From NCBI RefSeq assembly GCF_004339545.1, contig NZ_SMGD01000015.1, forward strand, positions 130,859 to 194,858: 64,000 bases of DNA. Direction: 5' to 3'. The notes under the pieces are model-generated. The model was not told the DNA's origin. It saw only the letters and a program-made list of their open reading frames with translations, and searched no databases. The DNA comes from Celerinatantimonas diazotrophica (lineage in GTDB: Bacteria > Pseudomonadota > Gammaproteobacteria > Enterobacterales > Celerinatantimonadaceae). Of this stretch, positions 14,839-22,078 are shown one piece after another; the first letter of the stretch is position 1, and each line of letters begins with the position of its first letter. The position numbers were made by a program, and so were the translations under genes.

Positions 14839-15345
14839 TTGAATATTGAAGTAAGTCGTGAGAAACCCGGTGATGATGCGAGAATACATCAGGTCACAGA
14901 AAAGGCGTTTTTAAGCGCTCCTCATGCTGATTATACCGAGCAGTTCATTGTAGATGCCCTCCGCCGTGCAGGCGTGTTGACGGTCTCTAAAGTGGCTAAA
15001 GCTGGTGGCGAAATTATTGGTCATGTTGCGATTTCTCCGGTCACTCTCTCAACTGGGGCAACTGGCTGGTTTGGGCTTGGGCCAATATCTGTTCTTCCTC
15101 AATTTCAACGGCTCGGTATTGGATCTAAGTTAATGCAGAGTGCTCTTGCTGCGCTTGAAGAAATGGGAGCATCTGGCTGCGTGGTACTCGGAGATCCTGC
15201 TTATTATGGTCGCTTCGGGTTCAAGGTTATCGATGGGCTGGTTTTTCCCGGTGTGCCTGCTGAGTATTTTCAGGCGTTATCGTTTTCCGGTGAGTTCCCA
15301 CAAGGGGAAGTTACTTACCATGAGGCTTTCTCAGCTCAGGGGTAA
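14839..15345 (+). CDS. GNAT acetyltransferase, YhbS-like (COG3153)
   Basis: A 168-residue acetyltransferase. The start I-E-V-S-R-E-K-P-G-D-D, the motif L-G-P-I-S-V-L-P-Q-F-Q-R-L-G-I-G-S-K-L and then L-G-D-P-A-Y-Y-G-R-F-G-F are the YhbS-group pattern. The frame begins at ATG 14707, but its first 44 codons are attC sequence. I choose TTG 14839, preceded by AAGAGG. The substrate is unknown. Two cassette genes in this array besides this one also appear to use TTG. Confidence 0.86.
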   Translation: MNIEVSREKPGDDARIHQVTEKAFLSAPHADYTEQFIVDALRRAGVLTVSKVAKAGGEIIGHVAISPVTLSTGATGWFGLGPISVLPQFQRLGIGSKLMQSALAALEEMGASGCVVLGDPAYYGRFGFKVIDGLVFPGVPAEYFQALSFSGEFPQGEVTYHEAFSAQG

Positions 15346-15423
15346 CAAGGCCAAGCAGAGCGACAGCTGTTCTGTTGCGGCTTTGCCTCCATGCCAAACC
15401 AGCCGCAAATGCGAGCGTTAGGG
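15340..15423 (+). repeat. Integron attC site 22
   Basis: GGGTAAC to GTTAGGG, 84 bp. The core GTTAGGGG also supplies the Shine-Dalgarno-like AGGGG of the following gene. Confidence 0.85.
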
Positions 15424-15433
15424 GCTGATCATC

Positions 15434-16069
15434 ATGATAATTAAGTTCATAGAATGTATTCCTGTTCCTGGAAAAGAAAATGCTTTCTCTCAAGCTCAGG
15501 AAGCTTGGAAGTCAGTATCAGAATGTAATGGGTTTATTTCACAGTATGGTGGCTGGGATCATAATAGCTCTAATGCAGTAGTTCTTTCTCTGTGGTGTGA
15601 CCAAAGTTCTGTTAATGAGTTTATGTTATCAGTGCATGACGACATTGCAGAAAAGAACTTTCAATATCAGACTTATCAACAATGTACAGTTCATTACCTT
15701 ACTATTGAGCAATTAATATCAAATCATAAATATATAAATCCTAGTGAAGTTGGATTTATTCGTATAGCTGACTGCAAACTCAAACAAAATGGTCAGCAAC
15801 ATTTTTTCAAAGATCAGCAGTCAATCTGGAATCCTTTCATGTCCTCTTGCTCAGGGATGTTAGGCGGCTATATAGCAAAGTTTAACGACGAGCCTGATCG
15901 GTATATGGTTATTTCCTTCTGGCAAGACCAGCAAAGCCATAGTCAATACATAACCAATCAATTTCAAATGGCAAGGAATCAAGTTAATCTTGATGCTTAT
16001 GTGGATAGTTTAGCCGGTTATCAAATTCCAGCAGTCAAAAGCTGGGGGTTTACCAAAAAAATCTTTTAA
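15434..16069 (+). CDS. DUF4937 domain protein (YdbC-like, two dimeric-barrel halves)
   Basis: A 211-residue protein. The first half has I-I-K-F-I-E-C-I-P-V, F-S-Q-A-Q-E-A-W and F-I-S-Q-Y-G-G-W-D, the DUF4937 signature. The second half repeats the pattern (F-I-R-I-A-D-C, F-K-D-Q-Q-S-I-W, M-L-G-G-Y-I-A-K and S-F-W-Q-D), so it is probably a fused pair of ferredoxin-like barrels related to ABM proteins. Function unknown. ATG 15434. Confidence 0.78.
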   Translation: MIIKFIECIPVPGKENAFSQAQEAWKSVSECNGFISQYGGWDHNSSNAVVLSLWCDQSSVNEFMLSVHDDIAEKNFQYQTYQQCTVHYLTIEQLISNHKYINPSEVGFIRIADCKLKQNGQQHFFKDQQSIWNPFMSSCSGMLGGYIAKFNDEPDRYMVISFWQDQQSHSQYITNQFQMARNQVNLDAYVDSLAGYQIPAVKSWGFTKKIF

Positions 16070-16160
16070 CACGCATATTAAGTTGACCAAAAACACTCGG
16101 TAGTTTTGTTATGACTTATCTGTGGCGTGGTGTTGGGGCAACTTATCCGTGACGTTATGC
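16064..16160 (+). repeat. Integron attC site 23
   Basis: TTTTAAC to GTTATGC, 97 bp, overlapping the preceding stop. Confidence 0.8.
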
Positions 16161-16185
16161 TGCAATCAGAAAATAGGAAATAATT

Positions 16186-16704
16186 ATGAAATTTCCACAT
16201 ATTGGTGAATTGGTCTTGAGTGAGCAACAGATTCAAAAAGGTGTTGAAATTGTTGCTAATAAGCTGAATAGTCAGTTCAGTGATGCTGTGGTGATCACAG
16301 TGGTACCTGGTGGCATTTTGTTTACGGCTGATCTCGTTCGTAAGCTGAAGTTTGATATCAAAATGGATTATATTTCTTGTCCCCATACGCCGGGAGATAG
16401 CCAAAACCAATCGGCAATCGTATTCCATGAGAATATTTCACTTCATAGTCAAGATGTCATTATGATTGATGATGCCATTGAGTCAGGTGGAACAATGAAG
16501 AGGTTGGTTGCTCATATTCAAGAAAACTATGTAGTAAAGTCACTCTCAATCGCGACATTGTTCGTGAAACCAAATCGTGTGGACATTTCAGTGGCGCAAA
16601 ACTATGCATATGAAATGGATAATGATGACTTACTTGTAGGTTACGGTTTGCCGTGGGGCGATAAGTTAAGAAATATCCCTTATGTGTCTAAATTGGTGAA
16701 GTAG
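16186..16704 (+). CDS. Phosphoribosyltransferase, hypoxanthine-guanine PRTase-like
   Basis: A 172-residue type I PRTase. It shows V-V-P-G-G-I-L-F-T-A-D-L (pyrophosphate loop region), the PRPP motif V-I-M-I-D-D-A-I-E-S-G-G-T-M at about residues 94-107, and G-Y-G-L-P-W-G-D-K-L-R-N-I-P-Y, the C-terminal signature of HPRT-type purine salvage enzymes. It probably joins a 6-oxopurine or related base to PRPP in the cytosol. ATG 16186 follows AGGAAA. A purine-salvage gene in a cassette is uncommon. Confidence 0.86.
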   Translation: MKFPHIGELVLSEQQIQKGVEIVANKLNSQFSDAVVITVVPGGILFTADLVRKLKFDIKMDYISCPHTPGDSQNQSAIVFHENISLHSQDVIMIDDAIESGGTMKRLVAHIQENYVVKSLSIATLFVKPNRVDISVAQNYAYEMDNDDLLVGYGLPWGDKLRNIPYVSKLVK

Positions 16705-16714
16705 ATGGCCAGCA

Positions 16715-16841
16715 GCACAACAACGCGTTAAAGACCGATTCGCAATGTGTTGTATTTTTCGCTTAAGTTAAGTTTTGTGTTTACGGTGCAATGATTTAGG
16801 TTAGGTGGTCGCGTTGCTCACCACTTGAGCGGGCGTTAGTT
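16715..16841 (+). repeat. Integron attC site 24, VCR-length
   Basis: GCACAAC to GTTAGTT, 127 bp, with TTGTGTTTACGGTGCAATG in the middle and CTTGAGCGGGCGTTAG at the right. Confidence 0.8.
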
Positions 16842-16944
16842 GGCGAAACTGATAAATATGGTTTTTATACCACGTAAGCAAAAAAGCAGGGGTAGACTAA
16901 GCAATTATTAAAAGAACAGATTATTAAATGATAAAAGGACAGAC

Positions 16945-17652
16945 ATGAGCAAACCAATGACAACCCTCTTTATGTTAATGTCAGTTGATGGAAAAATTTC
17001 TACAGGTAGTACTGACCATAGAGACGCAGATAAAGATTTATATAAAATACAAGGCATCAAAGAAGGCTTGCCGCAGTATTATGATTTAGAGCAGAAAACT
17101 GATTTGCATTCTCTAAATTCTGGTAGAGTGATGGCAAAAATTGGCATCAACAGTAACAATAAATTGTTTAATGGATTTGATGCAGTAAATTTCATCATCA
17201 TAGACAACAATCATTTAGAATCATCAGGAATTAAAAATCTGACCAATAATCTCAAAAAATTATATTTAGTTACATCAAATAAACACCATCCTGCGTTTCA
17301 ATTGACAAATATAGAAAATCTCGAAATCATTTCTTATGAAAGTGAAGTAGATTTTGTGGATTTATTTGAGAAACTCAGAAATGTATATGAGATTGACAAT
17401 ATTACAGTTCAAAGCGGAGGCACGTTAAATTCAATTTTTTTAAGAAATAAATTGATTGATAAAATTTCAATTGTTGTTGCTCCTGCCTTAATTGGAGGTA
17501 AAGATACGCCTTCTTTGATAGATGGAAAATCTTTATCTGTTGATGATGAACTAAAAAATATTAAAGCTTTGCAATTGGTAGATGTAAAAATGCTAAATGA
17601 TTCATATCTACATTTAAAGTATGATGTGATTAATGATACTGTTCTTGACTAA
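16945..17652 (+). CDS. RibD C-terminal domain (dihydrofolate-reductase-like) protein
   Basis: A 235-residue reductase-fold protein. The start T-T-L-F-M-L-M-S-V-D-G-K-I-S-T-G is the RibD-C/DHFR-like nucleotide-binding beginning, and Q-S-G-G-T-L-N-S-I-F-L..V-A-P-A-L-I-G-G-K-D is the second family motif. Relatives reduce riboflavin-pathway pyrimidines with NADPH, but stand-alone copies like this are mostly uncharacterised. ATG 16945 follows AAAAGGACAG. The 103-bp leader after the attC is longer than usual for this array and could hold a promoter. Very AT-rich. Confidence 0.83.
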   Translation: MSKPMTTLFMLMSVDGKISTGSTDHRDADKDLYKIQGIKEGLPQYYDLEQKTDLHSLNSGRVMAKIGINSNNKLFNGFDAVNFIIIDNNHLESSGIKNLTNNLKKLYLVTSNKHHPAFQLTNIENLEIISYESEVDFVDLFEKLRNVYEIDNITVQSGGTLNSIFLRNKLIDKISIVVAPALIGGKDTPSLIDGKSLSVDDELKNIKALQLVDVKMLNDSYLHLKYDVINDTVLD

Positions 17653-17689
17653 ATATTATGTATTATTAAAAAAATAGCTAACTAACAAA

Positions 17690-17720
17690 GTCGGTGCAGC
17701 AGCTGATCTTGACGTTAATT
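17690..17720 (+). repeat. Very short attC-like site 25
   Basis: AACTAACAAAGTCGG at the left, GCTGATCTTGACGTTAATT at the right, only 31 bp between box ends. Outer boxes fit RYYYAAC and GTTRRRY, but there is almost no central loop. Confidence 0.55.
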
Positions 17721-17747
17721 TTTAAATAGAATCGAGATATTTTAAAC

Positions 17748-18209
17748 ATGAAAATTGCAGAACATTTGAAGTCATTAAATATTGAGCTGCCACAGCCGAG
17801 CAAGCCAGGTGGTAGTTATGTTCCATATTATCTTAGCGGTAATCTATTGTTTTTGACAGGTCAACTATGCCATTGGAATGGTAAAAGGCTTTATGTAGGT
17901 AAGCTTGGTGCTGAATTCAATGTAGAGGAAGGTCAGGAAGCAGCGAGAATTTGTGCGCTGAATCTTATTTCTCAAATTGATGTCGCCCTTGAAGGGCAAC
18001 TAGATCGTTTGGTTAGAGTCGTTCGATTAGCTGGGTATATGAACTCAACCCCTGATTTTTACGGTCAATCACAAGTCATGAATGGTGCGTCAGATCTATT
18101 CGTAGATATATTTGGCGAAAAAGGCCGTCACACTAGGTTAGCGGTAGGCGTTAATGCATTACCCTATAATGTGGCTGTAGAAGTAGAATGCATTTTGGAA
18201 ATAGCTTAA
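17748..18209 (+). CDS. RidA family (YjgF-like) protein
   Basis: A 153-residue protein of the YjgF/YER057c/UK114 superfamily: G-N-L-L-F-L-T-G-Q-L strand, G-Q-E-A-A-R-I-C-A-L-N helix, V-R-L-A-G-Y-M-N-S, G-E-K-G-R-H-T-R-L-A-V-G with the conserved arginine, and A-V-E-V-E-C-I at the C terminus. RidA proteins hydrolyse reactive enamine/imine intermediates. This one is longer, like the subgroup with an N-terminal extension, whose activity is uncertain. ATG 17748. Confidence 0.86.
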   Translation: MKIAEHLKSLNIELPQPSKPGGSYVPYYLSGNLLFLTGQLCHWNGKRLYVGKLGAEFNVEEGQEAARICALNLISQIDVALEGQLDRLVRVVRLAGYMNSTPDFYGQSQVMNGASDLFVDIFGEKGRHTRLAVGVNALPYNVAVEVECILEIA

Positions 18210-18210
18210 A

Positions 18211-18303
18211 GCCAACCAGCTCAGCCAATGCGACGACCTTTTCGTTGCGGCTTCGCCTTCAATACAAAGCCGCGTGTGCTGCGAGCGTTAGATATAAAAA
18301 GCA
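18211..18303 (+). repeat. Integron attC site 26
   Basis: AGCCAAC to GTTAGAT, 93 bp, directly after the RidA stop. Inner arms TTGCGGCTTCGCC and GGCTTCGCCTTCAA region. Confidence 0.75.
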
Positions 18304-18317
18304 TAAAGGATATTAAT

Positions 18318-18686
18318 ATGATCATTGATCACATTGGGTTTTCAGTATCAGATTTTAAAAAGAGTCATGAATTTTACTCCAAGGCTTTGGCTCCTCTGGG
18401 TATTGAAAAGATAGTGGAGGTTGAAGACGCTAGTGGTTTTGGAAAGAATGGAAAGCCAGAGTTTTGGCTTGGAAAGGGTCACTTACCCCAGTCATCCATG
18501 CATGTTGCCTTTACCGCTGATAGTCGAAAACAGGTAGACCAATTTTATGAGGCTGCCTTGGCTTCTGGTGGAAAAGATAATGGTGCACCAGGAATAAGGG
18601 AGCGGTATCATCCAAATTATTATGGGGCTTTTGTTATTGATCCCGATGGTCATAATATTGAAGCAGTATGTCATCACGCAGAATAA
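18318..18686 (+). CDS. VOC superfamily protein
   Basis: A 122-residue VOC protein: I-I-D-H-I-G-F-S-V-S-D with a metal-type histidine at residue 4, M-H-V-A-F-T-A-D-S-R as the second-half histidine, and Y-G-A-F-V-I-D-P-D-G-H-N-I-E-A-V with the C-terminal glutamate, so H-H-E is complete. This lyase/isomerase-like branch is common in proteobacteria and mostly uncharacterised. ATG 18318 follows AAAGGA. The frame upstream to 18228 is attC and is left out. Confidence 0.87.
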   Translation: MIIDHIGFSVSDFKKSHEFYSKALAPLGIEKIVEVEDASGFGKNGKPEFWLGKGHLPQSSMHVAFTADSRKQVDQFYEAALASGGKDNGAPGIRERYHPNYYGAFVIDPDGHNIEAVCHHAE

Positions 18687-18687
18687 T

Positions 18688-18761
18688 GCATAACAAAGTA
18701 ATCAGGTCGCGGCTATCGCCGCCGGACTCGCTAACGCTTGCTGCTGTTTATGGCGTTAGTT
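18688..18761 (+). repeat. Integron attC site 27
   Basis: GCATAAC to GTTAGTT, 74 bp. Interior CCGGACTCGCTAACGCTTGC matches the eroded site at 6805. Confidence 0.85.
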
Positions 18762-18788
18762 GTTCATCAAAAAAGTACGGAGACAGAA

Positions 18789-19214
18789 TTGAAAATTGAT
18801 TTTACGTTATCACCGAAATCAGAAGATATAGAAAGTATCTATGAGAGTTTGGGTGAGTTTAACCAGAAATTTGCCCCTGAAGTGAAAGATATTTCGTATG
18901 GTTTTTTTATTAGAGATAATTCAGGCAAAGTTATCGGTGGTTTAACTGGCTTTATTTTTGTTACATCAATTCAAATCAGGTTTCTTTGGTTATCAGAAGC
19001 GTTAAGAAAGCAAGGTATCGGTAGTCAATTAATGCATGAAGTTGAATGTGAAGCCAAACGTCGGGATATTGAAAATATCATGGTTGATACATTTACATTC
19101 CAAGCGCCTAAATTTTACGAATCATTAGGCTTTAGAGAAATAGGACGTTATGAAGATTATTTAGTAAAAGGAGTTGATAAAATATTTTATCATAAGAGTT
19201 TGAAAAACAACTAA
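18789..19214 (+). CDS. GNAT family N-acetyltransferase
   Basis: A 141-residue GNAT of the AAC(6')-like small type: I-G-G-L-T-G-F-I strand, L-W-L-S-E-A-L-R-K-Q-G-I-G-S-Q-L as acetyl-CoA motif, V-D-T-F-T-F-Q-A-P-K-F-Y-E-S-L-G-F and a final Y-H-K-S-L. Start TTG 18789 behind CGGAGA; the frame upstream from 18738 is attC. The V-D-T-x-x-x-Q-A-P-x-F-Y pattern is common in GNATs of unknown substrate. Confidence 0.87.
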   Translation: MKIDFTLSPKSEDIESIYESLGEFNQKFAPEVKDISYGFFIRDNSGKVIGGLTGFIFVTSIQIRFLWLSEALRKQGIGSQLMHEVECEAKRRDIENIMVDTFTFQAPKFYESLGFREIGRYEDYLVKGVDKIFYHKSLKNN

Positions 19215-19315
19215 CCAATGGTTGCAATAGATGCATTTAACGTTTTGCATTTTGGGGATGGAGTTACGAATTTGTTGTGGGGTCAGTATGTGCGTCACTG
19301 AGCTCTGAATTATGC
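19209..19315 (+). repeat. Integron attC site 28, mutated core
   Basis: AACTAAC at the left. ATTATGC stands at the right where GTTATGC is expected, 107 bp. Confidence 0.6.
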
Positions 19316-19384
19316 ATATTGAAGATTTTGGGAAAGGAGGAAAAGCAGGAAATCTTTTTCTCTAGCGAATGTGGAAATATTAGA

Positions 19385-19849
19385 ATGATCAAAATTCGAA
19401 ATTATAAAGAATCAGACGCACAAGCTTTGTGGGATATTTTTTATCACACGGTCCACAATGTGAACATTCGAGACTATTCCAAGGCTCAAGTATCGGCTTG
19501 GGCTCCAGACAATTTTGATTTTGCTATATGGCAGCGCAAAATGAATTCTATATTACCCATCGTTGCGCAAATTGATGGTGAAATTGTGGGATATGCCGAT
19601 GTTCAAAATAGCGGTTTGATTGACCACTTCTTTTGTCACTATGAGCATCAAGGTAAAGGGGTTGGACGCAGTTTGATGGAACGCATTATGGTTGTAGGGA
19701 AAGCGAAAGGAATATCTCGATTCTTTTCAGAAGTAAGTATTACTGCGCGTCCGTTTTATGAAAAATTTGGCTTTATCGTTGTGAAAGAGCAAACGGTAGA
19801 AATGCGTGGCGAAAAGCTACAGAACTTTGTCATGGAGAAATTTAGCTAA
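19385..19849 (+). CDS. GNAT family N-acetyltransferase
   Basis: A 154-residue GNAT: I-K-I-R-N-Y-K-E-S-D-A-Q-A-L-W start, V-G-Y-A-D-V-Q strand, D-H-F-F-C-H-Y-E-H-Q-G-K-G-V-G-R-S-L as CoA motif, A-R-P-F-Y-E-K-F-G-F and a final N-F-V-M-E-K. The F-F-C-H-Y-E-H-Q-G-K-G variant is typical of the COG0456-like group that resembles putative acetyltransferase YafP. ATG 19385 fits the family start. A strong AAAGGAGG at 19332 lies farther upstream and has no suitable start, so it may be chance or a remnant. Confidence 0.86.
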   Translation: MIKIRNYKESDAQALWDIFYHTVHNVNIRDYSKAQVSAWAPDNFDFAIWQRKMNSILPIVAQIDGEIVGYADVQNSGLIDHFFCHYEHQGKGVGRSLMERIMVVGKAKGISRFFSEVSITARPFYEKFGFIVVKEQTVEMRGEKLQNFVMEKFS

Positions 19850-19934
19850 CAAAACGTTGCCGTTGCAATTGACTTCGTATTGTCTCCCCCTAAATGTTGC
19901 GCCATATATGTTGCAACTGTGCTATGTGTTGTTC
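19844..19934 (+). repeat. Integron attC site 29
   Basis: AGCTAAC to GTTGTTC, 91 bp. Interior GCCATATATGTTGCAACTGTGC belongs to the subfamily of sites 2950 and 7239. Confidence 0.75.
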
Positions 19935-19955
19935 CCCTAAAGAAGTTGTGCAAAT

Positions 19956-20396
19956 ATGAAGATTTTAGAAGCAAAAAGTTCAGATATTCCTTTGCTTATC
20001 AAGTTAATGAGTCAGTTTAACATTGAAGAATCAATTAAACTTTCCGTTGAGGCAATGAAAAAAACGATTGAATTGTCTCTTTCTAATCGTAATTACATAC
20101 AAACTTTCATCGCTTATGAAGGTCATTCGGTTATCGGTTATATTCACATATGCTACTCGTTCAGTTTTGAATACCAAGGGCTAGAAGCCTCGATTGATGA
20201 GATATTCATTCTCAAAGAGTTTAGGGGGTTAGGGCTGGCCAAGGTTCTTATTGACGATATTGAGAATGAAATTAAGTCGAAGGGCGTAGTGGCCATTAGG
20301 GCCGATGTGTCAGATGAAAAGCCGTGGCTTGACGGTTTTTACAAAAGATTGGGATTTTGTCAGGTAGGTTATAGGCCGTACTATAAGCAGTTATAA
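19956..20396 (+). CDS. GNAT family N-acetyltransferase
   Basis: A 146-residue GNAT: A-K-S-S-D-I-P-L-L-I start, V-I-G-Y-I-H-I strand, I-D-E-I-F-I-L-K-E-F-R-G-L-G-L-A-K as acetyl-CoA motif, and D-G-F-Y-K-R-L-G-F-C near the C terminus. ATG 19956 lies 21 bp after the attC core, without a strong Shine-Dalgarno. The substrate cannot be inferred. Confidence 0.86.
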   Translation: MKILEAKSSDIPLLIKLMSQFNIEESIKLSVEAMKKTIELSLSNRNYIQTFIAYEGHSVIGYIHICYSFSFEYQGLEASIDEIFILKEFRGLGLAKVLIDDIENEIKSKGVVAIRADVSDEKPWLDGFYKRLGFCQVGYRPYYKQL

Positions 20397-20471
20397 CAAT
20401 TTATTGTCCTCAGACCCAACTCTGCGCTGTTTGCTGCGCAAACTTTGGGCCAGTAAGCAAGGTTGTTATGT
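20391..20471 (+). repeat. Integron attC site 30
   Basis: TTATAAC to GTTATGT, 81 bp, with TGCGCTGTTTGCTGCGCA as inner hairpin. Confidence 0.85.
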
Positions 20472-20506
20472 TGCAGATGGATGTCATCGTATTAAAAGGA
20501 ATATAA

Positions 20507-20983
20507 ATGGTTGTACTTCGGGAAATGCAGCAAGAAGAATACCCTGCTTATTGTCAGTATTTTATCGACGATTACAGTCAGGAAATAGCCCAGAATTATG
20601 GGCATTCTATAGAGTTGGCAATGGACCTGGCTAAAAAAGAGCTCCATCGTAGTTTTCCTAATGGTTTACAGGGAAGTGAGCATTCTTTGTTGTGTATTGA
20701 TGCACAAGTTGATGGACAGCTAAAGCATGTCGGTTATTTGTGGCATTCAATGAATGCTACAGATAAATCGACGTTTATATATGATTTTTTTGTGTCTGAT
20801 GAATATCGTGGCCGGGGTTATGGCACTCTAGCTATTTCTGCTTTGGAAAAGCAGCTACAAGAGGTTGGTATTAATCAAATAAAGCTAAGAGTCGCTTATC
20901 AAAATGAACGTGCTTTGAAGTTATATCAAGAAATCGGATTTGTGATTACTGGTTTTAATCTGTCCAAGAATATCGGTATGTAG
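20507..20983 (+). CDS. GNAT family N-acetyltransferase
   Basis: A 158-residue GNAT: V-V-L-R-E-M-Q-Q-E-E-Y start, Y-D-F-F-V-S-D-E-Y-R-G-R-G-Y-G as CoA motif, K-L-R-V-A-Y-Q-N-E-R-A-L-K-L-Y-Q-E-I-G-F and I-T-G-F-N at the end. The N-E-x-A-L-x-L-Y-x-x-x-G-F motif is textbook for amine-acetylating GNATs. ATG 20507 follows AAAAGGAA. Confidence 0.88.
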   Translation: MVVLREMQQEEYPAYCQYFIDDYSQEIAQNYGHSIELAMDLAKKELHRSFPNGLQGSEHSLLCIDAQVDGQLKHVGYLWHSMNATDKSTFIYDFFVSDEYRGRGYGTLAISALEKQLQEVGINQIKLRVAYQNERALKLYQEIGFVITGFNLSKNIGM

Positions 20984-21063
20984 TGACAAGCTGTTTTGTG
21001 TCAGAAAAAGTGATCCCAGATATGAAAATGTGGGCTTTCACTGAAGATGCTTTAGAATTCTGA
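20984..21063 (+). other. Short coding remnant between GNAT stop and attC
   Basis: One frame reads S-D-P-R-Y-E-N-V-G-F-H before a stop, and another continues T-E-D-A-L-E-F to a stop three bases before the attC. Y-E-N-V-G-F resembles the end of GNAT proteins, so this may be the tail of a lost cassette gene carrying a frameshift. The evidence is thin. Confidence 0.3.
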
Positions 21064-21066
21064 TGT

Positions 21067-21155
21067 GTTTAACAAAACGCATCAGCAGACGACAAATAAA
21101 CTGGGCAGCTTTTGCTAAGGCCGCCAGTTGAGTACTGCTGTATTTGGTGTTTTAG
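21067..21155 (+). repeat. Integron attC site 31, weak core
   Basis: GTTTAAC to GTTTTAG, 89 bp. GCAGCTTTTGCTAAGGCCGCC in the centre. The core keeps GTT but deviates afterwards. Confidence 0.65.
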
Positions 21156-21184
21156 CTATCTATCGTATTAAATAGGAGCCACAT

Positions 21185-21673
21185 TTGGAAAAAGTTTTAG
21201 TCAGTTCGTGTTTGGTCGGTAATAAAGTTCGATATAACGCGAGTTGTTTGTCTGTACAAGAGTCTGATTTGAACTGGCTCCACTCAAGAGTTGAGTTGGT
21301 CGTTTTTTGTCCAGAGGTGTCATCGGGTTTACCGATTCCTAGAGCTCCTGCTGAAATTATCGAAGGCAACGGCGGCGATGTCCTTCTTGGTTTTGCAAGT
21401 GTGGTTGGAAATGATGGCATTGATGTAACTCAGCCATTTCTTTCTGGCGCTCATAGTGCATTGAAGCTTTGCAATGCACAACGAATCAAGTATGCAATTC
21501 TTGCAGATGGTAGTCCCTCGTGTGGTAGTTCAAAGATCTACGATGGAACTTTTAGTGGTAGAAAAATAGATGGCTTAGGGGTAACGGCTGCCTTGTTGGA
21601 ACGTGAAGGTATTAAGGTATTCAGTCAGAATACGATAGGTCGCCTCAGAGCCGAACTGGAACAAAATAGCTAA
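21185..21673 (+). CDS. DUF523 family protein (COG1683)
   Basis: The 162 residues match DUF523 throughout: V-S-S-C-L-V-G-N-K-V-R-Y with an early cysteine, F-C-P-E-V-S-S-G-L-P-I-P-R-A-P-A-E-I, and L-A-D-G-S-P-S-C-G-S..I-Y-D-G-T-F-S-G. Conserved cysteines at about residues 9, 43 and 114 suggest metal or Fe-S binding; the family function is unknown. TTG start at 21185 with AGGAG upstream. The attC that should follow is not clearly recognisable. Confidence 0.86.
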   Translation: MEKVLVSSCLVGNKVRYNASCLSVQESDLNWLHSRVELVVFCPEVSSGLPIPRAPAEIIEGNGGDVLLGFASVVGNDGIDVTQPFLSGAHSALKLCNAQRIKYAILADGSPSCGSSKIYDGTFSGRKIDGLGVTAALLEREGIKVFSQNTIGRLRAELEQNS

Positions 21674-21766
21674 AAGGTGCTCCAATGGGCGAATTACAGT
21701 ACGGTGAATGTGGCATAACATAATGAATTTATTTGAAATTTATCGAGTTGTCCATTTGGCTTAGCT
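21674..21766 (+). other. Junction between DUF523 cassette and the binding-protein/chemoreceptor unit
   Basis: An AGCTAAAAGG right after the DUF523 stop resembles the start of an attC, but no matching GTTRRRY end is found within 130 bp. If it was an attC it is badly eroded. No gene is seen. Confidence 0.35.
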
Positions 21767-21990
21767 TTATGTTTTTGCGGGTTGAATGGTCAGCGCTATC
21801 TCAACACCCATGTCTATATTCTGATTCATTTTTGTATTCATAATAAGGGCCATAGCGTTTAATCCATGCATATAGGCCTGTCGGTGGTCGTACTTAAACA
21901 GTCGGCTGCCTCCGTGTCAGAATGGCCAGCTACAGTGATTTATTCACTGGCTTCAATGTTAACTTCTTCGGGGTCATGTTTGCTGCTCAT
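21767..21990 (-). pseudogene. Decayed small minus-strand gene, about 74 codons
   Basis: On the minus strand, ATG at 21990 has AAAGG five bases upstream and opens M-S-S-K-H-D-P-E-E-V-N-I-E-A-S-E, then a TAA. The same frame continues to G-H-S-D. After a one-base shift another frame reads G-G-S-R-L-F-K-Y-D-H-R-Q-A-Y and ends ..E-I-A-L-T-I-Q-P-A-K-T at a stop at 21767. Joined, this would be a small acidic-start protein. The good start signal and the two lesions suggest a broken gene. The family is not recognised. Confidence 0.4.
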
Positions 21991-22078
21991 AAATACCTTT
22001 GTAGTTATTCTATCTAACTAAAAGGTATTTAGATAATTGTCTGTGATTCAAATAATTACCATGAGTAGTAAAATACTA

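Noticed and set aside
21674-21730. attC after DUF523
   Set aside because: A possible left box is present but no right core could be matched, so it is not listed as a site.
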